Shown here piece by piece: positions 8,652 through 17,230 of a stretch of DNA of 64,000 nt. The stretch's first letter is position 1, and the number at the start of each line of letters is the position of its first letter. The notes below the pieces were generated by a model. It made no database searches. It was not told the DNA's origin and saw only the letters and a program-made list of their open reading frames with translations. The DNA comes from UBA7985 sp965661545 (lineage in GTDB: Bacteria; Pseudomonadota; Alphaproteobacteria; UBA7985): the NCBI GenBank assembly GCA_965661545.1, contig CBFIEF010000002.1, forward strand, positions 62,001 through 126,000, written 5' to 3'. The translations under genes and the position numbers were made by a program.

Positions 8652-9590
8652 TTAGACCTCCACAGACATGGGTTGTGGTTGCTCGCCGCGTCCACCGGGG
8701 CTATCGGCCCACGCCTCAGCACAGCCCTTAGCCAGCGCCCGAACGCGGCCAATGTACGCCTGTCGCTCGGTCACAGAGATCACACCGCGTGCATCCAACA
8801 GGTTGAACAGGTGCGACGCCTTCATGGTTTGATCGTAGGCAGGCAGCGACAGCGGGGGTTGTTGGCTCAGCAGGTGCTGAGACATAGCTTCCGCATCTTT
8901 GAAATGCTGGAACAGCGCTTCGGTGTCTGCGTGTTCGAAGTTGTAGGCGGAGAACTCCTGCTCCGCTTGCAGGAACACATCGCCGTAGCACTTACCACCT
9001 TGCTCCGTCGGAATGCCGTCCCAGTCCAACTCGTAGACATTGTCCACGCCCTGCACATACATGATCAGGCGTTCAAGGCCGTAAGTCAGCTCCAGCGGGA
9101 CCGGGTTACAATCAATGCCGCCGACTTGCTGAAAGTAGGTGAACTGGCTGACTTCCATACCGTCACACCAGATTTCCCAGCCCAAGCCCCAAGCCCCAAG
9201 CGTCGGGCTTTCCCAGTCATCCTCCACGAAGCGCACGTCGTGCTTTTGCAGGTCGATTCCGAGCACTTCGAGCGAGCCCAAGTACAGCTCCTGCGCGTTC
9301 GACGGGCTTGGCTTCATCAGAACCTGAAACTGGTAATAATGCTGCAGGCGGTTGGGGTTCGCGCCATAGCGGCCATCGGTGGGACGACGTGATGGCTGCA
9401 CATAGGCAGCGTTCCAAATGGTATCGCCAATGGACCGGAGCGTTGTGGCCGGGTGAAAGGTTCCCGCGCCCACTTCCATGTCATAGGGCTGAAGGACCAC
9501 ACAGCCTTGATCTGCCCAATAAGTTTGAAGGTTCAGGACGAGGCGCTGAAAACAAGTTGCCTTGTCAGCCTTTTGCTTCTGAAAAGTCAC
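8652..9590 (-). CDS. glyQ: Glycine--tRNA ligase alpha subunit
   Basis: This 312-residue class II catalytic subunit makes glycyl-adenylate. The early segment YWADQGCVVLQPYDMEVGAG and the following HPAT, QPSRRPTDGRYG and NRLQHYYQFQV are hallmarks of the tetrameric-type alpha subunit. Length is close to the family norm (~300). It starts the glyQ-glyS pair, with only two bases between the genes. No promoter could be assigned in the 126-base gap after the S49 peptidase gene. Confidence 0.96.
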   Translation of the reverse strand: MTFQKQKADKATCFQRLVLNLQTYWADQGCVVLQPYDMEVGAGTFHPATTLRSIGDTIWNAAYVQPSRRPTDGRYGANPNRLQHYYQFQVLMKPSPSNAQELYLGSLEVLGIDLQKHDVRFVEDDWESPTLGAWGLGWEIWCDGMEVSQFTYFQQVGGIDCNPVPLELTYGLERLIMYVQGVDNVYELDWDGIPTEQGGKCYGDVFLQAEQEFSAYNFEHADTEALFQHFKDAEAMSQHLLSQQPPLSLPAYDQTMKASHLFNLLDARGVISVTERQAYIGRVRALAKGCAEAWADSPGGRGEQPQPMSVEV

Positions 9591-9716
9591 GGGGTCTGGC
9601 TCTCAGGTGATGTCGATGTTGGCGCAGACCCTAGCGCCTTGCGCGTCGGGAAAACAGCAGCGATGCAACGTGACGCCCCCGCCTGCCCTGCAACCCTCCG
9701 ACGCGCCGTTTAGCGC

Positions 9717-10586
9717 TTAGAGGCCGTACTGACCCCAGAGCGCCCGTTGTTCGAGGGCGGAAATAGCCGCATTGATGGGGTCATCTCGGCGCGATCCCAA
9801 AAGGTTCATGAAGGGCAAACCGCGCTTGGGCTTATTCACCAGCTTGATCTGTACTTTTTCGCCGAACCGCGCGCGCAGGGTCGAGCGCATGTCACCAACG
9901 CCATCAACCATACCCAGCTCAAGCGCCTTCTCACCCAAGAAAACATCACCGTTCATCAGGCTGCGCGGCTCGTCGACGTTGAACTTGTCGCCCCGGCGCT
10001 GCTCAACGTAGCGGCGGAAGATTTCGTGCAAGTCGAGTTGCAGCGACTTGATCCACTCAACATCACTGTCTTTTTCAGCGCTAAAGGGATCCAGCCGAGA
10101 TTTGTTTTCGCCTGCTGTGTAAATCCGGCGATCAACACCGAGTTTTTCCATCAAGCCGGTAAAGCCGAACCCGCCGCTGATCACGCCTATGGAGCCAACG
10201 ATCGACGCTGGATCCGCGACGATTTCATCCGCAGCGCAGGCCAACCAATAGCCCCCGCTGGCCGCGACATCTTCAGTAAAGGCGATGACGGACACGTCTT
10301 TCTCATCCGCCAACTGGCGAATGCGCGCCGCGATCAGGTTGGATTGCACAGGACTGCCGCCGGGCGAGTTGATCAGCAGCGCAACCGCTGACAATCCCGA
10401 GGGCTTAAACGCCTTTTCAATATCCCCAGCCAAGGCTTCTAGGCTCAAAACGGGACCACTCCCCCCCAAAGGCCCACCACTTTTCGCCGGGCTAATAACC
10501 CCATGCAGTCGCAGGACATTAACCCGTCCCGGACCGCCCGAAGAGCCGCCGACCAGTCGATTGAGGAGAGGAATTCGCTTGAGCAT
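9717..10586 (-). CDS. S49 family (SppA/SohB-like) serine peptidase
   Basis: This 289-residue S49 peptidase is of the single-domain type. The catalytic serine is in DVAASGGYW and the lysine in ENKSRLDPF, the Ser-Lys dyad of SppA-type signal-peptide peptidases. NSPGGSP is the usual upstream glycine-rich segment. There is no obvious N-terminal membrane helix (MLKRIPLLNRLVGG...), so it may be cytoplasmic or loosely attached, unlike E. coli SppA. It starts three bases after the crotonase-family gene, which suggests cotranscription. Confidence 0.88.
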   Translation of the reverse strand: MLKRIPLLNRLVGGSSGGPGRVNVLRLHGVISPAKSGGPLGGSGPVLSLEALAGDIEKAFKPSGLSAVALLINSPGGSPVQSNLIAARIRQLADEKDVSVIAFTEDVAASGGYWLACAADEIVADPASIVGSIGVISGGFGFTGLMEKLGVDRRIYTAGENKSRLDPFSAEKDSDVEWIKSLQLDLHEIFRRYVEQRRGDKFNVDEPRSLMNGDVFLGEKALELGMVDGVGDMRSTLRARFGEKVQIKLVNKPKRGLPFMNLLGSRRDDPINAAISALEQRALWGQYGL

Positions 10587-10589
10587 GTT

Positions 10590-11351
10590 TTATTGGCCTT
10601 TGAAGGTGGGGCGACGCCGCTCGGTAAAGGCGGCGACGGCTTCTTGGTAGTCGAGACTGTCGTACAAATGGTCAGTGAGGACGCGCTCCGCCAGACTGCC
10701 CGGCGCGGGCGCTTCATTGAGCACGCGTTTGTGCGCACGATGGGACAAGGGCGCGAGTTCCAGAATGGACAACAGCCTTTGGTTTAGCAGGCCATCGAGG
10801 TCTTCGGCAACGTCATTGACCAGCCCCATGCGCGCCGCTTCAGCCGCATCAATGGTGCGCGCGGTGTAGAGTAAATCCAACGCATGCCCGGGCCCAACCA
10901 GTTGAGCCAAGCGCTCAAGCGGCAGGGCGTTGTAGGCAAAACCCATCTTGGCTGGCGGGATACAGAACCGGGCGGTGGGTGCTGCGAAGCGCAGATCGCA
11001 GGATAGCGCGATCATCGACCCCCCGCCAAAGCAGGCCTGATGGATGCGGGCAATGGTGGGAACGGGGATGGCGGCCAGAGCAATGAGCGCTCGATCGACT
11101 TCGGCATTGTAGGCCTGCGCCGCATCGGCACCCATACGGATATCAGAAAACTCCGTGATGTCTCCGCCAGCGCAAAAGGCACGCTCACCCGCACCGGCGA
11201 TCACAACCGCCTTGAGGTCTTCGCGCAGGGAAAGCTGGTCCGCAAGGTCGGCAAGCGCGGACCAATGCTCCAACCGCAACGCATTGAGGCGTTGAGGAGC
11301 ATTGAGGGTCAGCCGGGCAATGCCGTCGTTTTGAATATGAAGATCAAACAT
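10590..11351 (-). CDS. Enoyl-CoA hydratase/isomerase (crotonase) family protein
   Basis: This 253-residue protein has a crotonase fold: an N-terminal NAPQRLNALRLEHW-type segment, the oxyanion-hole region AFCAGGDITEF and the second hole strand FGGGSMIALSCDLRFA. In rat enoyl-CoA hydratase two glutamates do acid-base catalysis, in GGxCE- and PEI-type contexts. Here the matching spots read GGGSM and IPPAK, so both appear replaced. Hydratase activity is therefore doubtful, and an isomerase, hydrolase or other crotonase reaction is more likely. The C-terminus is usual for the family. The specific substrate is unknown. Confidence 0.82.
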   Translation of the reverse strand: MFDLHIQNDGIARLTLNAPQRLNALRLEHWSALADLADQLSLREDLKAVVIAGAGERAFCAGGDITEFSDIRMGADAAQAYNAEVDRALIALAAIPVPTIARIHQACFGGGSMIALSCDLRFAAPTARFCIPPAKMGFAYNALPLERLAQLVGPGHALDLLYTARTIDAAEAARMGLVNDVAEDLDGLLNQRLLSILELAPLSHRAHKRVLNEAPAPGSLAERVLTDHLYDSLDYQEAVAAFTERRRPTFKGQ

Positions 11352-11377
11352 GCTGGCCTTTTAACAAGGCAGCGCCG

Positions 11378-11764
11378 TTACCGCGACTGGTTTGATTGCT
11401 GGCGAAAGTTGACGTGCTCGACGTTGCCATCGGAGTAATTGCCGCTGGAACCGGAGAACAGCGATTGCACGTTGTCGAGCAAAGCTTCGGCTCGCTCGGA
11501 AGCCATGGAGTAGAAAATCGACTGCGCCTGACGCCGGGTTTTTACCAAGCCGTCCGAGCGCAAAATCGCCAAGTGCTGTGACAGTGCTGACTGGCTCAGG
11601 CCAATACGATCGGCAATATCGTTCACCGACATTTCCTTGCCCCGCAGCAGCAGCAGGATCACCAAACGCCGGTCGTTGGACATCGAGCGCAGCATTCGGC
11701 TGGCAGACTCGAGGTCAAACCCTGCGATTAAAGTGGTGTGGTTATGGCTATTGGTTTCGGTCAT
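11378..11764 (-). CDS. ArsR family winged-helix transcriptional regulator
   Basis: This 128-residue ArsR/SmtB-type DNA-binding protein has helix-turn-helix MSVNDIADRIGLSQSALSQHL followed by the wing GLVKTRRQAQSIFY. The layout resembles BigR/SqrR-like sulfur-responsive repressors, but this protein contains no cysteine at all, so thiol or metal sensing through Cys is ruled out. I chose ATG 11764; a TTG at 11782 would add six residues. It is divergent from the TusA-like gene, with about 150 bases between their starts, so it may control that gene or the crotonase/S49 genes downstream. The signal it senses is not visible. Confidence 0.8.
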   Translation of the reverse strand: MTETNSHNHTTLIAGFDLESASRMLRSMSNDRRLVILLLLRGKEMSVNDIADRIGLSQSALSQHLAILRSDGLVKTRRQAQSIFYSMASERAEALLDNVQSLFSGSSGNYSDGNVEHVNFRQQSNQSR

Positions 11765-11916
11765 GTTAGCGATGTTTCGCAAAAACTCGGAAAGTCAACG
11801 CCCATGCGTGTATAATGTTGGAACTGGGTTATAGGGGGCGCTGGTGATTGTGCCTAAGGCCGTCAAAGGCCACCTCAAGCCGCTTAGCTGCTTCGAACGC
11901 AGAGGAAGATGACAGT

Positions 11917-12141
11917 TTGGTAGATTTGGATCTCACAGGGCTCAAGTGCCCCCTGCCGGTTTTGAAGGCTCGCAAAGCGTTGCGCGACTACGATGAAGGG
12001 GTCGAAGTGCGCATTCGTGTCACTGACCCGCGCGCACCCGCAGACTTTAAAGCGCTGTGCGATACCGTGGGTCACGCGATGGTGTCAGAAGAGCGGGACG
12101 GTGACGGGAAAATCCTGACCCTGCGTGTGCACAAGCCCTAA
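11917..12141 (+). CDS. TusA/SirA-like sulfurtransferase
   Basis: This small TusA-fold protein, 74 residues, has the catalytic cysteine in the signature LTGLKCPLPVLKARKAL (Cys at about residue 11) and a C-terminal strand ending LRVHKP. The family relays persulfide sulfur for tRNA thiolation, molybdenum cofactor or sulfur oxidation. I place the start at TTG 11917 because an AGAGGAAGA ribosome binding site sits at 11901-11909 with good spacing; a TTG at 11848 in the same frame has none. A TATAAT hexamer at 11811-11816 could be its -10 box, with a weak -35. It is divergent from the ArsR gene. Confidence 0.8.
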   Translation: MVDLDLTGLKCPLPVLKARKALRDYDEGVEVRIRVTDPRAPADFKALCDTVGHAMVSEERDGDGKILTLRVHKP

Positions 12142-12150
12142 GGTCCGGCC

Positions 12151-12270
12151 TTAACCGCCAAAATAGGCAACCAGCTGGTCGGCAAAAATCCACATGCAGA
12201 CGCCCGCTGCGAGCAGCAGCGCGGAGAGGGTGGCTAGGATCTTCATGCGGATTTTCTTCTGTCTGTTCAT
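12151..12270 (-). CDS. Small single-span membrane protein (39 aa)
   Basis: This short reading frame encodes 39 residues: a basic N-terminus (MNRQKKIRMK), one hydrophobic helix (about residues 11-29, mostly Ala/Leu/Val) and a short tail ending AYFGG. A GTGAGG ribosome binding site lies six bases before the ATG on the minus strand. It converges on the TusA-like gene (9 bases apart) and is divergent from the HDAC-family gene. The topology would place the basic end in the cytoplasm. I do not recognise the family. The support is the SD site, sensible membrane topology and a gap otherwise without a gene. Confidence 0.55.
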   Translation of the reverse strand: MNRQKKIRMKILATLSALLLAAGVCMWIFADQLVAYFGG

Positions 12271-12380
12271 GCGAGCCTCACGTAAATTACCAACAGAAAC
12301 CTGAAGTCACACCCATAGCCCTGCGCTCGTCCGCGTGCAAAACAAAGGATGGACGAACAGGACAGGAGAGGACGGCTGGC

Positions 12381-13340
12381 ATGGCAAATCTGATCTTCAC
12401 GCATCAAACCTGCGCCTTGCACGGCGATTTGCGGGCCAACGATGGCGCTGCCCCAAAGGGCTGGAGCCACCCCGAGCAACCCGCGCGCCTGGATGCAGTT
12501 CTCAAGGGGCTTTCAGCAACGGACGCGCTGGCAGCAATCGAACGGCTCGAACCGGGCAAGGCAAACCCCGAGCGGCTCAAAACCCTGCATGGAAACGACT
12601 ATGTCAACGCCATGCTCCGCCCCGTGAAAACCGGAGCCGTCGATTGGGTTGATGACGACACGGGCCGCACGGCGGCAACCCCGGATGCAGCGCTGTTGGC
12701 TGCTGGTGGTGCGATTGAAGCCGCCGAGCGCGCAATGGCGGGCAAGGCCAAGCGGATCTTCGTCGCAACCCGCCCCCCCGGTCACCATGCTGAACCCAAT
12801 CGCGCCATGGGCTTTTGCCTGTTCGGCAACGTGGCGCTGGCCGCAAACCGCGCGCTTGAGATGGAAGCACGCAAAGTCGCGGTCCTCGATTTCGATGTTC
12901 ACCATGGCAACGGCACCCAAGCCCTACTGTGGGATAACCCAAACACGCTGTTCATCAGCAGTCAGCAAATGCCACTCTGGCCCGGCAGCGGTTATGCCAG
13001 CGAGACCGGCGCGCATGATAACGTGATGAACATCCCGCTCGATCAGGGCACGACAAGCGCAGGCATGCTGGAAGCGTGGAAGCCTGCGCTTGACCGTGTG
13101 GATGCGTTGGAACCGGATCTGATTGTGATCTCCGCTGGCTTTGATGCGCACGTCGATGACCCACTGGCCGGGCTCAATGTCGAGGAAGACGGTTTTGCCG
13201 AGCTGACCGCGCAGATTGTCGCCCTGGCCGACAGCCATAGCCAAGGCCGGGTTGTTTCCGTACTCGAAGGCGGCTACGACCTGCCTGCCCTGACCCGCAG
13301 CGTAACGGCGCACGCAAGCGCCCTGTTCCAAGGAGTTTGA
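12381..13340 (+). CDS. Histone deacetylase family protein (class II-like zinc amidohydrolase)
   Basis: This 319-residue arginase/deacetylase-fold enzyme has the catalytic His pair in RPPGHHAEP and zinc ligands Asp and His in LDFDVHHGNGT plus Asp in AGFDAH. A glycine-rich LEGGYD loop comes near the end. Bacterial members remove acetyl groups from small molecules, polyamines or lysine side chains; the substrate here is unknown. It starts at ATG 12381 and sits three bases upstream of xseB, so it may head the xseB-ispA-dxs transcript. Length and all catalytic motifs are intact. Confidence 0.92.
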   Translation: MANLIFTHQTCALHGDLRANDGAAPKGWSHPEQPARLDAVLKGLSATDALAAIERLEPGKANPERLKTLHGNDYVNAMLRPVKTGAVDWVDDDTGRTAATPDAALLAAGGAIEAAERAMAGKAKRIFVATRPPGHHAEPNRAMGFCLFGNVALAANRALEMEARKVAVLDFDVHHGNGTQALLWDNPNTLFISSQQMPLWPGSGYASETGAHDNVMNIPLDQGTTSAGMLEAWKPALDRVDALEPDLIVISAGFDAHVDDPLAGLNVEEDGFAELTAQIVALADSHSQGRVVSVLEGGYDLPALTRSVTAHASALFQGV

Positions 13341-13343
13341 GAA

Positions 13344-13592
13344 ATGGCCGAAAAAGAACTGCCAGAAGACATCCGCGCGATGAGCTTTGAGCAAGCACTG
13401 GACGAGTTGCGTGGCATTGTTGATGGGCTGGAGCGCGGCGATGGTTCGCTGGATCAGAGCATCAAGGCCTATGAGCGTGGCTCGCTGCTGCGCATGCACT
13501 GTGATGCGAAACTGCGTGAAGCGCACATGAAGATCGAGCAAATCCGCGTTAAGTCCGACGGCTCTGCCGACACTGAACCCTTCGACGCCTGA
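13344..13592 (+). CDS. xseB: Exodeoxyribonuclease VII small subunit
   Basis: This 82-residue helical protein is the XseB subunit of exonuclease VII, which coats the XseA nuclease. The family pattern MSFEQALDELRGIVDGLERGDGSLDQSIKAYERG is intact; the family uses this helix pair for XseA binding. It lies between the HDAC-family gene (3 bases) and ispA (5 bases), the usual xseB-ispA-dxs order in alphaproteobacteria. xseA is not in the window. Confidence 0.94.
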   Translation: MAEKELPEDIRAMSFEQALDELRGIVDGLERGDGSLDQSIKAYERGSLLRMHCDAKLREAHMKIEQIRVKSDGSADTEPFDA

Positions 13593-13597
13593 TCCCC

Positions 13598-14485
13598 ATG
13601 GATTTCGCCACCCAGCGTGCGGCGTACGTCAAACGGATTGAAGCGTCGCTCACCCGCGCTTTCGCCGAATGGAGTGCGCCTGCCTTCGCCCCTGAGATCC
13701 GGGTTGAGGACGCGAGCGCCTATGCTTTGCTGGGCGGGGGCAAACGACTGCGTGCCATGCTGGCGTTGGCTGCCGGAGAGACGATGGGCCTGCCAGCCGC
13801 TGGGGCTGAACGCATCGCCGTGGCGGTTGAAACGCTGCACGCCTATAGCCTCGTCCACGATGATTTGCCCGCCATGGACGACGCCGACACCCGGCGCGGC
13901 CAACCGTCGGTGCATCGCAAGTTCGATGAAGTCACCGCGATCCTTGCCGGTGATCAGCTGCTGACCTACGCACTCGGCCATCTCGCTGATCTGCCCGCCG
14001 CCTTGCGCGCCTTGTCCGACGCAGGCGCACAGATGGTGCGGGGACAGATGCTGGACCTGCTCAGTGAACGCGATGGGGTCGAGTTGGACCTTGCCGCGCT
14101 AGAGCGACTGCAAGCACAGAAGACCGGCGCGATCATTCGCTTTGCCTGCGAAGCCCCAGCGCTGGTCGCTAATGACCCCGACGCCGCAAGCGCGCTGCGC
14201 CGCTTTGGCACCCATCTGGGGCTGGCGTTTCAGATTACCGACGATATTCTGGATGCAGTCTCTGATGCTGAAACGCTGGGTAAGCCGGTGGGTGCGGATG
14301 CCGAGGCTGGAAAAGCGACTTTTGTGACGCTGCTGGGGCTGGAAGCCGCCCGTACACGCAGCGAACAGGAAATTTCCGCCGCTAAGGCTGCCCTCGAGCC
14401 GCTTCAAGGCCATATAAGACAAGACGGCGCGGCACTGGCATTCCTGTCATCTTTGGCAGATTTTGTGCTATCCCGCCGCAATTAG
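13598..14485 (+). CDS. ispA: Polyprenyl (farnesyl/geranyl) diphosphate synthase
   Basis: This 295-residue trans-prenyltransferase condenses isopentenyl diphosphate with allylic diphosphates, giving farnesyl diphosphate for quinones and undecaprenol. The first aspartate-rich motif is DDLPAMDDADTRRG and the second is DDILDA; GGGKRLRAM binds the diphosphate. The residues just before the first motif (LHAYSLVHD) are bulky, which is typical of short-chain (C10-C15) synthases. It follows xseB by 5 bases and precedes dxs by about 60, as in many alphaproteobacteria. Confidence 0.93.
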   Translation: MDFATQRAAYVKRIEASLTRAFAEWSAPAFAPEIRVEDASAYALLGGGKRLRAMLALAAGETMGLPAAGAERIAVAVETLHAYSLVHDDLPAMDDADTRRGQPSVHRKFDEVTAILAGDQLLTYALGHLADLPAALRALSDAGAQMVRGQMLDLLSERDGVELDLAALERLQAQKTGAIIRFACEAPALVANDPDAASALRRFGTHLGLAFQITDDILDAVSDAETLGKPVGADAEAGKATFVTLLGLEAARTRSEQEISAAKAALEPLQGHIRQDGAALAFLSSLADFVLSRRN

Positions 14486-14544
14486 TCCCATTCCCGGCGG
14501 CACAGTAGGCGCGCCCTCTCACAGAAAGTGTCAAGTCTGGCCCT

Positions 14545-16503
14545 ATGACCCAACAGCCGACCCAACGCCCCCTCACCCCGACGCTCGACAAGGTGATCAA
14601 CCCTGAAGACCTGCGCGCGCTGGGCGACCATGAGCTTTCTGCGCTGACCGATGAACTGCGTGCGGAGCTGATCGATGCGGTCAGCCACACCGGCGGGCAC
14701 TTAGGCGCGGGCTTGGGCGTGGTTGAGTTGACGGTGGCGCTGCATCGGGTCTTCAACACGCCGCATGACCGCTTGATCTGGGATGTGGGGCACCAGTCCT
14801 ACCCGCACAAAATCCTGACCAGCCGCCGCGAGCGCATCCGCACCTTGCGCCAAAAAGACGGGCTATCAGGCTTTGTTCGGCGCTCGGAAAGCGAGTACGA
14901 CGCCTTTGGCACTGCACACTCCTCGACCTCGATTTCAGCCGCCTTGGGCATGGCCGAGGGCATGAACATGCGCGGCGACGCAGGCGGGCAAGTGGTTGCG
15001 GTGATTGGCGACGGGGCCATGTCTGCGGGCATGGCGTACGAAGCCATGAACAATGCCGAAACCGGCAAAGGCCGCCTGACAGTCATCCTCAACGACAATG
15101 AAATGAGCATCGCGCCGCCAGTTGGCGCCATGTCGTCTTATCTTTCACGGCTGTCCACCAGCCGGGCCTACCAGGGCTTGCGCGACATCGCCAAAGGCAT
15201 CGCCGAGATCTTTCCCCGCCCGCTGCAAACTGCTGCTAAGCGCGCGGAGGGCTTTGCACGCACCTATGCGACCGGCGGGACCATGTTCGAAGAGCTGGGG
15301 TTCTACTATATCGGGCCGATCGACGGCCATAATCTGGATCACCTGCTGCCTGTGCTGGAAAACGTGCGCAAGGCGAGTGAGCAAGGCGCAGGGCCGTTTT
15401 TGGTCCACGTGGTCACGCAAAAGGGTAAGGGCTACGCACCGGCTGAGGCGGCAGCGGACAAATACCACGGCGTTGCGAAGTTCGACGTCGTCTCTGGCAA
15501 ACAGTCCAAGCCGCCCTCGAACGCACCCAGCTACACCAAGGTTTTCGCCGAATCGCTGATCCGCGAAGCCGAAAAAGACGACCGTATCACGGCCATCACC
15601 GCCGCCATGCCAACCGGTACCGGTCTGGACAGCTTCGGCGAGCGCTTCCCCGAGCGGACTCACGACGTCGGCATCGCTGAACAGCACGCTGTCACCTTTG
15701 CCGCCGGTTTGGCCTGTGAAGGCATGAAACCGTTTGTGGCGATTTATTCGACCTTCCTTCAGCGCGCCTATGACCAAGTGATCCATGACGTAGCGCTGCA
15801 AAAGCTGCCGGTTCGCTTTGTCCTCGACCGGGCCGGATTTGTTGGCGCCGATGGGCAGACGCACCACGGGGCCTACGACATTTCCTATTTGCTGACGGTG
15901 CCAGGCATCGTAGTTGCGGCTCCAGCAGACGAGGCGGAGCTGGTCCACATGACCGCCACCGCTGCTGCGCACGAAGATGGCCCCTTTGCCTATCGCTTCC
16001 CACGGGGTGAAGGCGTTGGCGTTGATTTACCTGTTGAGGGTGTGCCGATGGAAATCGGCAAAGGCCGTGTGGTCCATGAAGGGATGGGCGTCGCCCTGAT
16101 CTCCTACGGATCCCGGCTGCAGGACACGCTGAAGGCTGCGGAAAAGCTCTCGGCCAAAGGCTTTAACCCTACGGTTATCGATGCGCGCTTCGCCAAGCCG
16201 CTGGATACGGCGCTGGTCGACGAAGCCGTGCGCACCCACGATGCAGTTTTGACCGTCGAGGAAGGCTCGTCGGGCGGCTTTGGCGCGGCTGTGCTCAGCC
16301 ACCTTGCTGCATCCGGGCAACTCGATAAGGGCGTGAAAATCCGAACCCTGACGATGCCTGATACGTACATCGACCACATGAGTCCCGCCGACCAACTGGC
16401 TCACGCCGGTTTGGACAGCGCATCGATCGCCTGCACGGCTCTGCAGCTCATGGGCTGGGATGAGGCTGAAGCGGTTCTGACCATCTCGGCACTGTCAGCC
16501 TAA
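14545..16503 (+). CDS. dxs: 1-deoxy-D-xylulose-5-phosphate synthase
   Basis: This 652-residue thiamine diphosphate enzyme makes DXP from pyruvate and glyceraldehyde 3-phosphate, the first step of the MEP isoprenoid pathway. The ThDP motif begins GDGAMSAGMAYEAMNNA and ends NDNEMSI (residues ~153-190). The transketolase-like pyrimidine domain carries EQHAVTFAAGLA and DRAGFVGADG. The C-terminal domain ends with MPDTYIDH. Length is close to the usual ~630. Cotranscription with ispA upstream and tlyA downstream (one base between stop and start) is likely. Confidence 0.96.
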   Translation: MTQQPTQRPLTPTLDKVINPEDLRALGDHELSALTDELRAELIDAVSHTGGHLGAGLGVVELTVALHRVFNTPHDRLIWDVGHQSYPHKILTSRRERIRTLRQKDGLSGFVRRSESEYDAFGTAHSSTSISAALGMAEGMNMRGDAGGQVVAVIGDGAMSAGMAYEAMNNAETGKGRLTVILNDNEMSIAPPVGAMSSYLSRLSTSRAYQGLRDIAKGIAEIFPRPLQTAAKRAEGFARTYATGGTMFEELGFYYIGPIDGHNLDHLLPVLENVRKASEQGAGPFLVHVVTQKGKGYAPAEAAADKYHGVAKFDVVSGKQSKPPSNAPSYTKVFAESLIREAEKDDRITAITAAMPTGTGLDSFGERFPERTHDVGIAEQHAVTFAAGLACEGMKPFVAIYSTFLQRAYDQVIHDVALQKLPVRFVLDRAGFVGADGQTHHGAYDISYLLTVPGIVVAAPADEAELVHMTATAAAHEDGPFAYRFPRGEGVGVDLPVEGVPMEIGKGRVVHEGMGVALISYGSRLQDTLKAAEKLSAKGFNPTVIDARFAKPLDTALVDEAVRTHDAVLTVEEGSSGGFGAAVLSHLAASGQLDKGVKIRTLTMPDTYIDHMSPADQLAHAGLDSASIACTALQLMGWDEAEAVLTISALSA

Positions 16504-16504
16504 G

Positions 16505-17230
16505 ATGCGGCTGGATGCGCGGCTGGTTGCTGCCGGAAAGGTTACCAGCCGATCTCGCGCAGCGGATCTCATCAAACGCGGACTGGTTACGCTGGATGGC
16601 AAGCGCCTGAAGGCCAGCGATAAAGTCACCACAAGCGACTTCGACCGCCTGACCATCGATGATCATCGATGGGTCTCTCGCGCGGCGCTCAAGCTGGTGG
16701 AAGCCATGAACCAATGCCCCGACTTCAACCCCCGCGGTCACGCTTGCATCGACATTGGTGCCTCTACAGGTGGATTTACAGAGGTTTTGCTGAATGCAGG
16801 TGCAGCGCATGTGGTTGCGCTGGATGTTGGGCACGACCAACTCCACCCTCGACTGCGCAAAAACGCGCACATCACCAATTTTGAGGGCTTTAATGCGCGT
16901 GATCTGTCACCTGAGCTGCTCAGCGAGTACGGCATCACCCGGCTGGTGTCGGACGTATCGTTTATCTCTGTGACCAAAGCCCTAGATCCAGCGCTCTACG
17001 CGCTGCCTTCTGGCGCGCGCGCGCTGATCCTGATTAAACCGCAGTTCGAAGTGGGCCGAGACGGGTTGCAGAAAGACGGCGTGGCCAAAGATCCCGCCAG
17101 CGCGCTACAGCTGGTGCAGGACTGGCTGGCCACTCAGCACACAGACTGGTCGATCGCTTGGCAGGGCGATAGCCCCCTTCATGGCGGCGACGGCAACCGT
17201 GAATTTTTGATGCATTTGGTACGGGTATGA
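16505..17230 (+). CDS. tlyA: TlyA family rRNA 2'-O-methyltransferase
   Basis: This 241-residue protein has an N-terminal S4 RNA-binding domain (RLDARLVAAGKVTSRSRA, residues ~2-60) and a Rossmann methyltransferase domain. The SAM-binding loop is DIGASTGGFTEVLL (residues ~82-95), and IKPQFEVG provides the K of a K-D-K-E-type tetrad. Family members methylate cytidine 2'-OH in 16S and/or 23S rRNA. Despite the historic haemolysin name this is an RNA enzyme. It starts one base after dxs, and its stop overlaps the start of the next methyltransferase gene. Confidence 0.9.
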   Translation: MRLDARLVAAGKVTSRSRAADLIKRGLVTLDGKRLKASDKVTTSDFDRLTIDDHRWVSRAALKLVEAMNQCPDFNPRGHACIDIGASTGGFTEVLLNAGAAHVVALDVGHDQLHPRLRKNAHITNFEGFNARDLSPELLSEYGITRLVSDVSFISVTKALDPALYALPSGARALILIKPQFEVGRDGLQKDGVAKDPASALQLVQDWLATQHTDWSIAWQGDSPLHGGDGNREFLMHLVRV

